NCBI GenBank assembly: GCA_015056865.1
Contig: SVFM01000004.1
Span: forward strand, 106,091 to 170,090
Source: Lachnospiraceae bacterium
GTDB lineage: Bacteria > Bacillota > Clostridia > Lachnospirales > Lachnospiraceae
DNA: 64,000 bases
Direction: 5' to 3'
The notes under the pieces were generated by a model. The model was not told the origin of the DNA and did not search any database. It worked only from the letters and a program-made list of their open reading frames with translations. Positions 40,583 through 49,921 of the stretch are shown piece by piece. Numbering within the stretch: the stretch's first letter is position 1; each line of letters starts with the position of its first letter. Both the position numbers and the translations under genes were made by a program.

Positions 40583-40990
40583 ATGGAAAAGATAAATTTA
40601 GTAAGTGCCAGTGGAATTAAAATTGAGGTAAATGACAAGGGCGACTATATAACCATTAACCTTGCTGACAGAACATTTCCGAAACGATTTGCTAATGCTT
40701 TCGATAATATAAAGAAAAGGTATGCAGAGATAAATCAAGCCAAATTGCCAGAAACAGATGCGTTGGCCTTACTTGACGTTGAAATTGAAACGGGAAGATT
40801 TATCGCAGAAGAGATTGACAGACTTATTGGTGCAGGGACCTGCCAAAAGGTATTCGGGGATATTGTGCCGGATATGTATGCTATTACAGAGTTTTTTGAA
40901 CAACTTGTGCCTATCATTCAGAAATGCGGAAGGGAAAGAAATGCCCAGATCAGAAGCAAATATAGTGCGGGAAGAAGGGGAAACCGATGA
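40583..40990 (+). CDS. tail assembly chaperone, first gene (DUF6673-like)
   Basis: 135 residues; ATG 40583 or 40580 after AAAGGA. The location between tail tube and tape measure, with the next gene overlapping by 4 bp, fits the gpG-type chaperone. Basic C-terminus. No slippery heptamer for a gpG/gpGT fusion is apparent at its 3' end. Confidence 0.7.
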   Translation: MEKINLVSASGIKIEVNDKGDYITINLADRTFPKRFANAFDNIKKRYAEINQAKLPETDALALLDVEIETGRFIAEEIDRLIGAGTCQKVFGDIVPDMYAITEFFEQLVPIIQKCGRERNAQIRSKYSAGRRGNR

Positions 40991-41553
40991 ACGCAATACT
41001 TGATGGTTACCCAGATGAATTTGAAGGTTACCTGATTCGCACCGATTTCAGAATAGGTATACAGATTGCCTTATGCCTAGAAGATCAGGAGATAGAGGAG
41101 ACAGAGCGGGTGGCTATTGCTCTTGACTTGCTTTTTGGAAGAGGAATTCCTGATTATGAAACAGCATTTCGTTGCCTCGCATGGTATATGAATGGTGGTC
41201 AGGAACAGCGAGATAAAAAGAACGTGAGCGAGGATGAAGAAGAGGAAACTGATCAGGCTTTTGATTTTGAGATAGATTCTGGGCGTATTATGACTGCTTT
41301 CCTAAGATCGTACAATATCGATTTGACCAAGGAAAAAATGCATTGGTTTCACTTTTTGGCTTTGATCGGTGATGTTGGAGAATGTGCATTTACAAATGTT
41401 ATAAATATTAGAACAAAGAAATTGACAAGCAGCATGTCCTCTGATCAGAGGGCGACATATGCGGAACTTAAGAAGAAGTATTCCCTGGTGGAGTACACGG
41501 AGGATGAAAGAGCGAAGATTGATGAATTCTTTGCGCAATTGACAGGGGAATGA
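40987..41553 (+). CDS. phage Gp15 protein, tail assembly chaperone
   Basis: A 188-residue protein matching the phage Gp15 family (FEGYLIRTDFRIGIQIAL; HWFHFLALIGDV). It overlaps the upstream gene (ATGA) and precedes the tape measure. It probably coats the tape measure before tail tube assembly. Confidence 0.82.
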   Translation: MNAILDGYPDEFEGYLIRTDFRIGIQIALCLEDQEIEETERVAIALDLLFGRGIPDYETAFRCLAWYMNGGQEQRDKKNVSEDEEEETDQAFDFEIDSGRIMTAFLRSYNIDLTKEKMHWFHFLALIGDVGECAFTNVINIRTKKLTSSMSSDQRATYAELKKKYSLVEYTEDERAKIDEFFAQLTGE

Positions 41554-41612
41554 ATTTCGTAGAGCCTGAGCCATGATAGCCTGAGCCGTCCTGTGTTAGT
41601 GAGGTGAGAGGC

Positions 41613-44264
41613 ATGGCAGGGGCTTATGATGGTGCAGTCCGAATAAATACAAAATTAAATACGCAAGGGTTTGATACCGGTGTACGGAATATGTTTTCCA
41701 GTTTGGGGAAATTGGCCACAGCTTTTGGTGTTGCATTTTCGGTTAGCTCTTTAATTAAAGTGGGTAATCAGGCTATAGATCTTGCATCAAGTATCCAAGA
41801 AGTAGACAATGTTGTGAGCAAGTCGTTTGGAAACATGCGTGGAGAAATGGATGCGCTTGCAGACACAGCTATTGAAAAACTAGGCATGTCCAAGTTGACA
41901 GCTTATCAGACCGGTTCCACGTTTATGTCTATGGGAAAGAGCATGGTTGATTCTATGGAAGATGCCAAGGACATGGCGCTGGAACTGACAAGGATTACCG
42001 GTAATATGGCCTCTTTCTTCAATGTAGAGCAGAGTACTGCAAGCACTGCATTGAAATCTATCTATACCGGTGAGACCGAGACGCTAAAACAATTTGGCGT
42101 AGTGATGACAGAGACTAATTTGCAACAATTTGCATATGAGCAGGGTATCCGCAAGACTTTGGCGGCTATGACACAGTCTGAAAAGGTAATGTTAAGGTAT
42201 AAGTATGTGACAGAGCAGCTTGCCTTTATCGGGGACGATTTTGTGGATACGCAGGATTCCTGGGCCAATCAGACAAGGATCCTTTCAGAACAATGGAAAG
42301 AACTGTTATCTATTTTGGGAAGTGGTCTTGTTACCATTCTTACGCCGGTTGTTAATTGGTTAAATGATTTAGTGTCTGGCTTGATCAACGTGGCAAAAGG
42401 CATCAGTGCCGTGTTTTCTGCGTTTGGGAATGAGGAAAAAAACCTTGATAATTCAGCGAAGAGTGCCGCGAGTGCAACTGACAAAATGAATGAGTACAGT
42501 GAGGCGCTGAATGATGCATCAAAAAATGCAAGTAAACTTGCAGCGTTTGATGACATTAATTTGCTCAGTGAACCAGATACCGGCGCTGATAGTGAAACTT
42601 CGGGAAACGTAACATTAGGGGACGATGTGGCCGAACAGCAAGAAGTGCTTGCGGACATTGAAGAAAAAGCCCAGAAGATTAAAGATCTGCTGATTGAAGG
42701 CTTTAAGAAGGGGCTTATCAGCAAAAAAACTAAACAAGATATTGAAAGCAATTTGGAGAGCATTAAACGCTCTGCAGCAGAAATATTTGAAAGCCCAGAA
42801 GTACAGCAGGCGGCAGATGATTTTAAAGAGGAGTTTGTGTTTACTACTGGAGTTGTCGCTGGTTCTGCAGCATCTGTAAAACAGTCTGTGAGTGAAGGTG
42901 TCACAGAAGGAGTTAAAGAAGCTCTTGAAGATCCTAATCTTCAGGAATTTTCTATCAATAAAATTACGTCCATTTTTGGGAACCTTACAGATCTCCAAGA
43001 AAATATACAGGGCATTTCAGAGGCTTTTGCTCGAATTGCAACGGCTTTTGAATCAGAAGGTTTTAAAAATATCTCTGAGTTCTTTACCAAAATGAATGTA
43101 TTCTCGTCTATGGATTCTTTGGAAAAGATTATAGGATTCTTTTCTGATTTAGTAGACGTGTTTTCTACACCATTTACAGAAAATAGTGAAGAGTGGACGG
43201 AACTTCTAAACAATATATTTGAACTAATCTCCAATATAATTGGTCCGGCCGAGGAATTATTAGATATTTTCATTAAGAGTGATTCTTCATATGAAGATTC
43301 CTGGTTGCACAAAATGATGAAAGGCTGGTCAGATGATACTGCTGTATATAACAAAGCAATTCTTGATGATATCAATTATCTGTTGGATAGTTTGATCAAT
43401 CTCACAGAAGGCTTCAGTTTGTCTGATATAGGAGAATGGTTTATTACTGGGGACGATGTGCAAAACTGGTGGGATACAAATATTGCCCCGTGGTTTACGG
43501 CTGAAAAATGGAGTGAGCTTTTATATGGAGCAGGCCAAGGTTTCGGCATCTGGTGGAGCGGTATTGTGGACTGGTGGGAAAAAGAACTACCTGCGTGGTG
43601 GGAAAAAGACGTTTCGCCTTGGTTTACAAAGGAGAAGTGGCTTGCGGAATTGGATAACATTAAAAGCGCTGCAAGCGAAGCGTGGGATAATTCTTTCGGA
43701 AAAATGGGTGATAATATTTCATCGTGGTTTGAAGAAGATATACAGCCGTGGTTTACTGCTGAAAAATGGACGGAGCTTGGTAAGGGTATGAAAGATGGGC
43801 TGTATAATGGATTTAAGGCAGCGGTGACTTCTCTTATTGACTTGTTGAATGGTCTTATTGAGGCGGCTGAAAGTGGTATCAATGTATTTTTTGGTGGAAT
43901 TAATGAAGCCATCGGCGGATATAATTCTGCGGTTCCTAAGGGTATGAAAATTAGTACGTTGTCCAGCGTTGATTTTGGGCGCATTCCCTATCCCGCATTG
44001 GCAAAAGGTGCGGTGTTCAGAGGCGGAAATCCTTACCTTGCCATTGTGAATGATCAGCCGGCCGGGCAGACCAATATTGAAGCGCCTATGGATACTATAC
44101 GCCAGGGTCTCCGAGAAGAGTTAGAAGGCGTAGGAGGAAACGGCGTGGGCAATCTGACTGTGGTGCTGGAATTGGATGGCAAACAACTGGCAAAAACACA
44201 GTTGCCATATCTGGAAAAAGAACGCGCCCGTGTGGGAACGAATCTGAGAGTAAGGACGGTGTAA
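41613..44264 (+). CDS. tail tape measure protein
   Basis: 883 residues; ATG 41613 after GAGGTGAG. The N-terminal part resembles phage tape measure domains (FSVSSLIKVGNQAIDLASSI; MSKLTAYQTGSTFMSMGKSM), the middle is a long helical coiled region, and a Trp-rich repeat occurs three times (PWFTAEKWSELL, PWFTKEKWLAEL, PWFTAEKWTELG) around residues 630-725. The length suggests a tail of roughly 130 nm by the usual rule, an estimate only. It sets tail length and enters the host at infection. Confidence 0.93.
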   Translation: MAGAYDGAVRINTKLNTQGFDTGVRNMFSSLGKLATAFGVAFSVSSLIKVGNQAIDLASSIQEVDNVVSKSFGNMRGEMDALADTAIEKLGMSKLTAYQTGSTFMSMGKSMVDSMEDAKDMALELTRITGNMASFFNVEQSTASTALKSIYTGETETLKQFGVVMTETNLQQFAYEQGIRKTLAAMTQSEKVMLRYKYVTEQLAFIGDDFVDTQDSWANQTRILSEQWKELLSILGSGLVTILTPVVNWLNDLVSGLINVAKGISAVFSAFGNEEKNLDNSAKSAASATDKMNEYSEALNDASKNASKLAAFDDINLLSEPDTGADSETSGNVTLGDDVAEQQEVLADIEEKAQKIKDLLIEGFKKGLISKKTKQDIESNLESIKRSAAEIFESPEVQQAADDFKEEFVFTTGVVAGSAASVKQSVSEGVTEGVKEALEDPNLQEFSINKITSIFGNLTDLQENIQGISEAFARIATAFESEGFKNISEFFTKMNVFSSMDSLEKIIGFFSDLVDVFSTPFTENSEEWTELLNNIFELISNIIGPAEELLDIFIKSDSSYEDSWLHKMMKGWSDDTAVYNKAILDDINYLLDSLINLTEGFSLSDIGEWFITGDDVQNWWDTNIAPWFTAEKWSELLYGAGQGFGIWWSGIVDWWEKELPAWWEKDVSPWFTKEKWLAELDNIKSAASEAWDNSFGKMGDNISSWFEEDIQPWFTAEKWTELGKGMKDGLYNGFKAAVTSLIDLLNGLIEAAESGINVFFGGINEAIGGYNSAVPKGMKISTLSSVDFGRIPYPALAKGAVFRGGNPYLAIVNDQPAGQTNIEAPMDTIRQGLREELEGVGGNGVGNLTVVLELDGKQLAKTQLPYLEKERARVGTNLRVRTV

Positions 44265-44265
44265 A

Positions 44266-44661
44266 ATGGCTCAATATAATCAGGGTATCAGCATTGACGG
44301 ACAGTTTTTTGATGTTCCGCTTTTGTCAGTAAAGCGGAAAGCAGATTTTCTGGATAAATACGCTGAACGAACAGAAGATGGAGATATGAAGCGTGAACTG
44401 ATCGGAGTTTATTTTAACTATCAAATGGCATTTGGCACCATCAATGATGATGATACATATGCAGCGCTGTGGGATAAGTTAACGGAACCGGTTGAGTTTC
44501 ATGATTTTGTGATCCCTACTACAAATGGACAATACACATTCAGAGGATACATATCCAGCGTTTCTGATGAAATTTATAGGATAACAGGAAAAACTGCAAA
44601 ATATAAGGGGTTGCGGTGCAAATATATAAGTAAAAAGCCTGCAAGAATACCGGAGAAGTAA
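44266..44661 (+). CDS. distal tail protein candidate
   Basis: A 131-residue beta-rich protein starting 1 bp after the tape measure stop codon. The place between tape measure and the large tail-tip protein fits a distal tail or hub component. No family named with confidence. Confidence 0.65.
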   Translation: MAQYNQGISIDGQFFDVPLLSVKRKADFLDKYAERTEDGDMKRELIGVYFNYQMAFGTINDDDTYAALWDKLTEPVEFHDFVIPTTNGQYTFRGYISSVSDEIYRITGKTAKYKGLRCKYISKKPARIPEK

Positions 44662-44676
44662 GGTGGGGAGGTAATT

Positions 44677-46392
44677 ATGCCGTACACGAATTGTAAAGTG
44701 CATATGGAAATTATTGATACCTCAGCCATCGAGGATGGTGTAATTTCCTCTGAAAGCAATGCAGAAATCGGGGAACTGCAGCTGCTTAAGGAAAAAGCTG
44801 TTGTCCCTACATATGGAATTCCCGATCTGAATGCTTTCCTTCTCGATGGATCCCAGAGCATCATGGAAGATGCAACAGAGATTCCTTTTATATCTGACAT
44901 GGTATCAGAAAATGATTGTACCTTCTTGGAGAACCCGGTAATAGCAGTGGCTTTTACCGCGGCGCACACTTCAGCGGGAATAACGCTCCATTTTGTCAAA
45001 GACTATCCTGCTGAATTAATTATTGCATGGTATGACCTGGATGGTTTTTTGATTACAAGCGCAACATTTTATCCGGATGCCCTTGAATACTTTTGCAAAT
45101 GCCAGGTATCTGATTATGGCAAAGTGATAATCGAATTCGTAAAGACCAGATTGCCGGGCCAGCGCGTACACTGCAGATATGTGATGTACGGCAAAGAGAT
45201 GGACTGGGCATCTGACACAATTAAGGAGGCGTCAATAGATGAAGAAATAGACATTACGAGCTCCACAATTCCCATTAACTCTGCAAGCATATCAATTGTA
45301 GACAGGGACAATGAGTTTGAGTTATCAAACCAGAGAGGACTCTGGAGATCAATCCAGAAAAAACAGAGGTTGACAATTACAGAAGTGGTTTCTGGTAAAG
45401 CGGTGACCTGTGGTGTGTTGTATATTGATTCATGGAGAAGCACAGGTAATATAGTGAGATTCTCATTGATCGATAGAATGGGACTTATCGACAAGACGCT
45501 CTATTATGCAGGGCAAATTTTCACGGATGTGATAGCCGGAGACATTATTGATTCTATAATGTTATCCGCCGGCGTTGAAGATTACACAGTAAGTGACGAG
45601 GTGCGCAATGTTTTACTTACAGGATATTTGCCTATATGTACACACCGGGAGGCGCTGCAACAGGTAGTGTTTGCGTGCGGAGCAGTGGTGAGTTGCTGCA
45701 GAAGTGGTAGTATCTACATTTACATGCCTGACAGATATGCTGACAGCACTATTGGAACAGATCGCAAGTTCATGGGCACAACCATTGAGATAGATGACTA
45801 CGTGTCCGGAGTGTCTATTGGATATAAGCGCTATCGTCTGAAAGATGAAGTTGTAGAGATATTCGAGGATGTTTTGCCAGCAGGCAATAGCTTGATAGAG
45901 TTCACAGATCCATACACTGATATTGAAATATCTGCCGGAAGTATTTTGGAGGCAAGCACAAATTACGTGAAGGTACGCATGGAGGAGCCCGGTAAGGTGG
46001 TTGTGTCTGGCAAGAAGTATGAAACAATTGAGGTTACTCACACGGTATCTGTAGAACACATAGAGGCAGGGGAAGAGGCTAATATCATTTCATATGAAGG
46101 ATGCACTTTGTTCAATGCAGTGCGCGTAAAAGAAGTGGCTGAGCGTATATTGAGTTACTATCAGCTGCGTCAAATTGTATCACTGAGATACCTGCTTGAT
46201 GAGGAAAAGGCAGGAGATTGGGTCAATATCGTAGATGTTAGAGGGAATATAGCAACATCAGGTATTATGCGCCAATCTATTGATTTAACGGGCGGGTATA
46301 TAGCATCTGCCATCTGTAGGGGGTACAGCAAGGTAACCACAGAAAGTGCGTATACCGGTGAAATTTATGCAGGAGAAAGGGGGCTACTATAA
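44677..46392 (+). CDS. tail tip / baseplate protein
   Basis: A 571-residue protein following the distal tail gene. The middle contains a domain of the gpD/gp44-type fold expected of tail hub proteins (ISIVDRDNEFELSNQRGLW; LDEEKAGDWVNIVDVRGNI). It probably forms the tail tip to which fibres attach. The next gene starts on its last base. Confidence 0.78.
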   Translation: MPYTNCKVHMEIIDTSAIEDGVISSESNAEIGELQLLKEKAVVPTYGIPDLNAFLLDGSQSIMEDATEIPFISDMVSENDCTFLENPVIAVAFTAAHTSAGITLHFVKDYPAELIIAWYDLDGFLITSATFYPDALEYFCKCQVSDYGKVIIEFVKTRLPGQRVHCRYVMYGKEMDWASDTIKEASIDEEIDITSSTIPINSASISIVDRDNEFELSNQRGLWRSIQKKQRLTITEVVSGKAVTCGVLYIDSWRSTGNIVRFSLIDRMGLIDKTLYYAGQIFTDVIAGDIIDSIMLSAGVEDYTVSDEVRNVLLTGYLPICTHREALQQVVFACGAVVSCCRSGSIYIYMPDRYADSTIGTDRKFMGTTIEIDDYVSGVSIGYKRYRLKDEVVEIFEDVLPAGNSLIEFTDPYTDIEISAGSILEASTNYVKVRMEEPGKVVVSGKKYETIEVTHTVSVEHIEAGEEANIISYEGCTLFNAVRVKEVAERILSYYQLRQIVSLRYLLDEEKAGDWVNIVDVRGNIATSGIMRQSIDLTGGYIASAICRGYSKVTTESAYTGEIYAGERGLL

Positions 46393-46958
46393 TGGATTTG
46401 CGACCAATAAATCCTTATTATAAACAAAAAATGACGACCTTTTCGGTTCGTAGCCTGCGCGGACCTGCAGATGCCGGAGGATACTCTTATCCTTACGATT
46501 GGATACTACCGGTAATTGACCGTAGCCAGGCGGATGTGGACTATGCAAAGGTACTATTGGCATTACAGTGGGATGCAATGACGGTTGAGCAACAGCAAGA
46601 TTATAATCGAGGATTGAAAGGATGTATTAACAGGTCGGATTTTGAGCGGATTGAAAACAATATCCAAATTCTACTGGACGTATTGGAGATACCATCCACA
46701 AGCTACGTGGATAATGTTCCGGAATTTGTCACGGCATCGTACTTTGAGACCATGAAGGAAAATATAGCCGCGATAAGGTCCGGATATGTAGTACATGCAG
46801 ATACTCCGCCTGTACCAGAACTACCATATAATACTTGGCAGAAATACAACGATGTTGAGAAGATACTCGCTGATGTGTATGAGGTCTTATGTGCACAGTT
46901 TCATTATTATACCGGAAATGAGGTTTATGCCGGTGATGATACTGGATTGCTATTATAG
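46392..46958 (+). CDS. tail-associated protein
   Basis: A 188-residue protein that overlaps the tail tip gene by one base. Helical with a Pro-rich turn (TPPVPELPYNTWQ). Located among fibre genes; no domain recognised. Confidence 0.7.
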   Translation: MDLRPINPYYKQKMTTFSVRSLRGPADAGGYSYPYDWILPVIDRSQADVDYAKVLLALQWDAMTVEQQQDYNRGLKGCINRSDFERIENNIQILLDVLEIPSTSYVDNVPEFVTASYFETMKENIAAIRSGYVVHADTPPVPELPYNTWQKYNDVEKILADVYEVLCAQFHYYTGNEVYAGDDTGLLL

Positions 46959-46969
46959 GAGGAAAGAAA

Positions 46970-47236
46970 ATGGCGTTTAATAAAAAGACTTGGACAAATC
47001 GAACAACAGAATATCCCACTCGCAGAAAGTTAATTAAGGCAGATGGGACAACAGAGACCGTTACAGTGGAACGATCTGAGGGCGAAGTATCTGTTGAAGG
47101 GGATGCGTTTTCTGCAGAAAACATGAACGACCTGGAGGATAGAATTGGTGAAGGATTCTCGCAGGTCCTATATGTTGTTTCCTTTGACAGTTCCACCGGG
47201 ACACTGGTAACAAAAACAACGGATTATACAGGATAA
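46970..47236 (+). CDS. small fibre-associated protein
   Basis: An 88-residue protein, starts MAFNKKTWTNRTTEYPTRRK after AGGAGG. The pattern NRTTEYPTRR...GDAFSAENMNDLEDRI is common at N-termini of receptor-binding proteins in Clostridia phages, and here it stands alone. It probably serves as an adaptor on the tail tip. Confidence 0.7.
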   Translation: MAFNKKTWTNRTTEYPTRRKLIKADGTTETVTVERSEGEVSVEGDAFSAENMNDLEDRIGEGFSQVLYVVSFDSSTGTLVTKTTDYTG

Positions 47237-47248
47237 GGTGGGATTGAT

Positions 47249-48052
47249 ATGGCAACATCTACGAACCAAATTGTAATGAAGCATATGCAATTCAATGGCC
47301 AGAAGGTCAAAAGATGGATCCACAATGGTGTTCTGACGTATATTGCCGGCAGTACCGTTACATACATTTGCAATGGATCAGCGTATACCGAAGAAGTGGA
47401 CAGTGGAGCAGACTGTTTGAGTCCTAAAACATTTACGCCGGCAATGGCTGGTGCTACTTTTAAAGGTTGGAGCAATTCGCCAGACAGCACACAGATCCTG
47501 ACCTCGCTCACTATGGGAGACGAACCAATCACGCTGTACGCCGTCTTTAAAATTGCTGATTCTATTAAATATCTTAGCTTTGATATTCAAGAATACAGTA
47601 AGGTTATAAGTACGACCGGCACTTATCATTCTATTTATACCGGCGTAGACAAATCACTGTATAGCGGTGCAAAACTTGCTTTGAGTTACATGGATGCAGA
47701 GACGCATTACGCATATAGCCGTTTGTACCTTCGATTCACGGATAGATCTGTGAGTGCACAAATAGCTAATGTTTACAACGATGGGGAGACATCATCAATT
47801 GTAAGTAGTAATCTAAATCCTGCAATAACATTTGCAAATGCAACTGGAACGGCAAACTTGTCACTCTTAGCCATCTCTGCAGGAACAGGAGCCGGATATG
47901 AAGGCTCAACCCAAGCAGATTATGTATTGCAAGGCGGCACGCTGACATTGATCGGAAGGACAATCGTATCAAGCGCGGTGGAAGAGGAGCCGGCAAATAC
48001 CACGAGCGTATTGGGTGAGGCTACTTTAGGCGATATGATTCTTGGCAGTTAA
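47249..48052 (+). CDS. tail fibre-region protein with InlB B-repeat-like domain
   Basis: A 267-residue protein. Residues about 25-110 resemble a Listeria-Bacteroides (InlB B-type) repeat (PAMAGATFKGWSNSPDS; PITLYAVFK). The rest is beta-rich. A surface-binding role in host recognition is likely by composition and place. Confidence 0.72.
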   Translation: MATSTNQIVMKHMQFNGQKVKRWIHNGVLTYIAGSTVTYICNGSAYTEEVDSGADCLSPKTFTPAMAGATFKGWSNSPDSTQILTSLTMGDEPITLYAVFKIADSIKYLSFDIQEYSKVISTTGTYHSIYTGVDKSLYSGAKLALSYMDAETHYAYSRLYLRFTDRSVSAQIANVYNDGETSSIVSSNLNPAITFANATGTANLSLLAISAGTGAGYEGSTQADYVLQGGTLTLIGRTIVSSAVEEEPANTTSVLGEATLGDMILGS

Positions 48053-48070
48053 AAAAGGAGAAAATGGAAA

Positions 48071-49909
48071 ATGAGTTATACATCACAAACGTTTACTAAT
48101 GGTCAGAAACTGTCAGCTGATCCGCTTAATAAAATGAATGCGGCATTGGTTGATCATGAAAATAATAAGGCTGGAAAATCGGAGATTCCCACCAAGACAA
48201 GCCAGCTGACAAATGACAGTAACTTTATCACAAACGCCGTAAACGATCTGGTCAACTACTATAAGAAATCAGAAACCTATACGCAGGAAGAGATCAACCA
48301 GAAGTTAAGCGCCATCCCGAAGTTTTCCATCCAAGTGGTGGACAGCCTGCCAACAGCGGATATCAGCACAACCACCGTATATTTGGTAAAGAGTGGCGAG
48401 GAATCACAGAACCTTTACACGGAGTATATCTATGTAAACGGTAGCTGGGAGTATCTGGGCAAGCAGACGGTTGATCTGACCGGGTATGCGTTAAAGGCGG
48501 ATATCCCGGTGGTTTACGATTGGGCAAAGCAACCTGCAAAGCCTACATATACCGCGGACGAGGTGGGAGCCGTAGGCAAGGAAACTTTTAACACCGCAAC
48601 ACTCGGCATCCACACAGACGGCTTGCTGTACATCTTTATAAATGGCGAACCGACAGGAAACGGGATCGAACTTCCGAAGATCTACGGTTATGTTGATTCT
48701 GAAAATAATGTTGTGATCATGGGTAATCTTGCGGATGGAACTTATAGATTTAAGTACGAAATGGAAGATGGCAGTACGGTTGATATTGGGGACTTGGTAC
48801 TTGATAGCAATGTTCAATATTCTGTCACGAACAATCTGACCAATTGTACTATCGATAATGTTACACCGATAGTAAATAAGGGACAAAGTTATTCTGCTAC
48901 GGTATCAGCAGACAGTGGATATACCCTTTCTTCCGTTGTTGTAACTATGGGCGGTATGGATATTTCCTCTACGGCAGTGAGTGGCGGTGCTATCAGCATT
49001 GCAAGTGTAACCGGGGATATTGTTATTACGGCGGTGGCAGATATCGAGGAGGGATTGGTGGCTTTATTTACTAACCTTGCAGAGCCTAACACAACAAATA
49101 CAACGGATTGGAGTATCTGGTGTAATGATGCTCGATTTGGTAATAGTGATGGTGGTTACAGACAAAATGACGGTACAATCGTATCAAACTATATACCATA
49201 TGACACATCAACTGGTACTCACATATTGAGGGTCAAGGGAATGACAGATGTCAAAGTTGCTATGTACAAGAGCGATAAATCATTTGCGACTTATAGTAGC
49301 AGTGCAAATACTAACGGTACATTTACAAAGGTGGACGGAGATTATACGGAGTGGAACAGTCCATATGGTACTGTAGCATATGTGCGCGTTGAGGGCGTAT
49401 TGTCTGGAACGGTAAATGATGTAATTATTACGGTTGATGAAGAAATCAAGTATGGAACACCAGAAGATCCTACGAACTTCTGCATTCCCCTTGGCGATGG
49501 TTGGATTTCTGGCGGTAGATGTTCAAGTGCTGGTGCAGACAGAGAAGATTCTGAACAATATGCTGTTACTAACTATATTGCTGTACAGAATGGAGACATT
49601 GTTTACGTAAAAAATCTTGATATTGCGACTACAATTGGCTCGGGTCTTTATAAATCGGATGAAAATAAAACCGCAATAGGTGGCTTCACTATGCCTTCTT
49701 CTGGTGCTTTAAGTGGTTATGTTAAAGATGTTGATTTGTCTGGCGAATGGGAGCAATTCACTATTGATAATGCGAACGCCGGTTATGTGCGTATATGCGG
49801 TATACCGTCGAATGTAATAAACTCTAGCGGATCTAAATTCGAGGATAAATATGATATTAACAATCTAGGTATTATTGTAAACATCAAGCGCAATGGCGTA
49901 TGGTTATAA
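48071..49909 (+). CDS. receptor-binding / tail fibre protein
   Basis: A 612-residue protein after AAAGGAG. The N-terminal part has fibre-type sequence (SQTFTNGQKLSADPLNKMN; KADIPVVYDWAKQPAKP). A domain at about 255-330 has a bacterial repeat look (VNKGQSYSATVSADSGYTL), and the C-terminal 270 residues hold two related carbohydrate-binding-like beta domains. It is the best candidate for the host-range protein, yet it lacks any DGR variable repeat. Confidence 0.8.
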   Translation: MSYTSQTFTNGQKLSADPLNKMNAALVDHENNKAGKSEIPTKTSQLTNDSNFITNAVNDLVNYYKKSETYTQEEINQKLSAIPKFSIQVVDSLPTADISTTTVYLVKSGEESQNLYTEYIYVNGSWEYLGKQTVDLTGYALKADIPVVYDWAKQPAKPTYTADEVGAVGKETFNTATLGIHTDGLLYIFINGEPTGNGIELPKIYGYVDSENNVVIMGNLADGTYRFKYEMEDGSTVDIGDLVLDSNVQYSVTNNLTNCTIDNVTPIVNKGQSYSATVSADSGYTLSSVVVTMGGMDISSTAVSGGAISIASVTGDIVITAVADIEEGLVALFTNLAEPNTTNTTDWSIWCNDARFGNSDGGYRQNDGTIVSNYIPYDTSTGTHILRVKGMTDVKVAMYKSDKSFATYSSSANTNGTFTKVDGDYTEWNSPYGTVAYVRVEGVLSGTVNDVIITVDEEIKYGTPEDPTNFCIPLGDGWISGGRCSSAGADREDSEQYAVTNYIAVQNGDIVYVKNLDIATTIGSGLYKSDENKTAIGGFTMPSSGALSGYVKDVDLSGEWEQFTIDNANAGYVRICGIPSNVINSSGSKFEDKYDINNLGIIVNIKRNGVWL

Positions 49910-49921
49910 GGCGGTGGTTTT

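Noticed and set aside
42269..42904. Minus-strand frame of 211 codons inside the tape measure gene
   Set aside because: Ser/Leu-rich shadow product typical of the antisense of a helical coding region.
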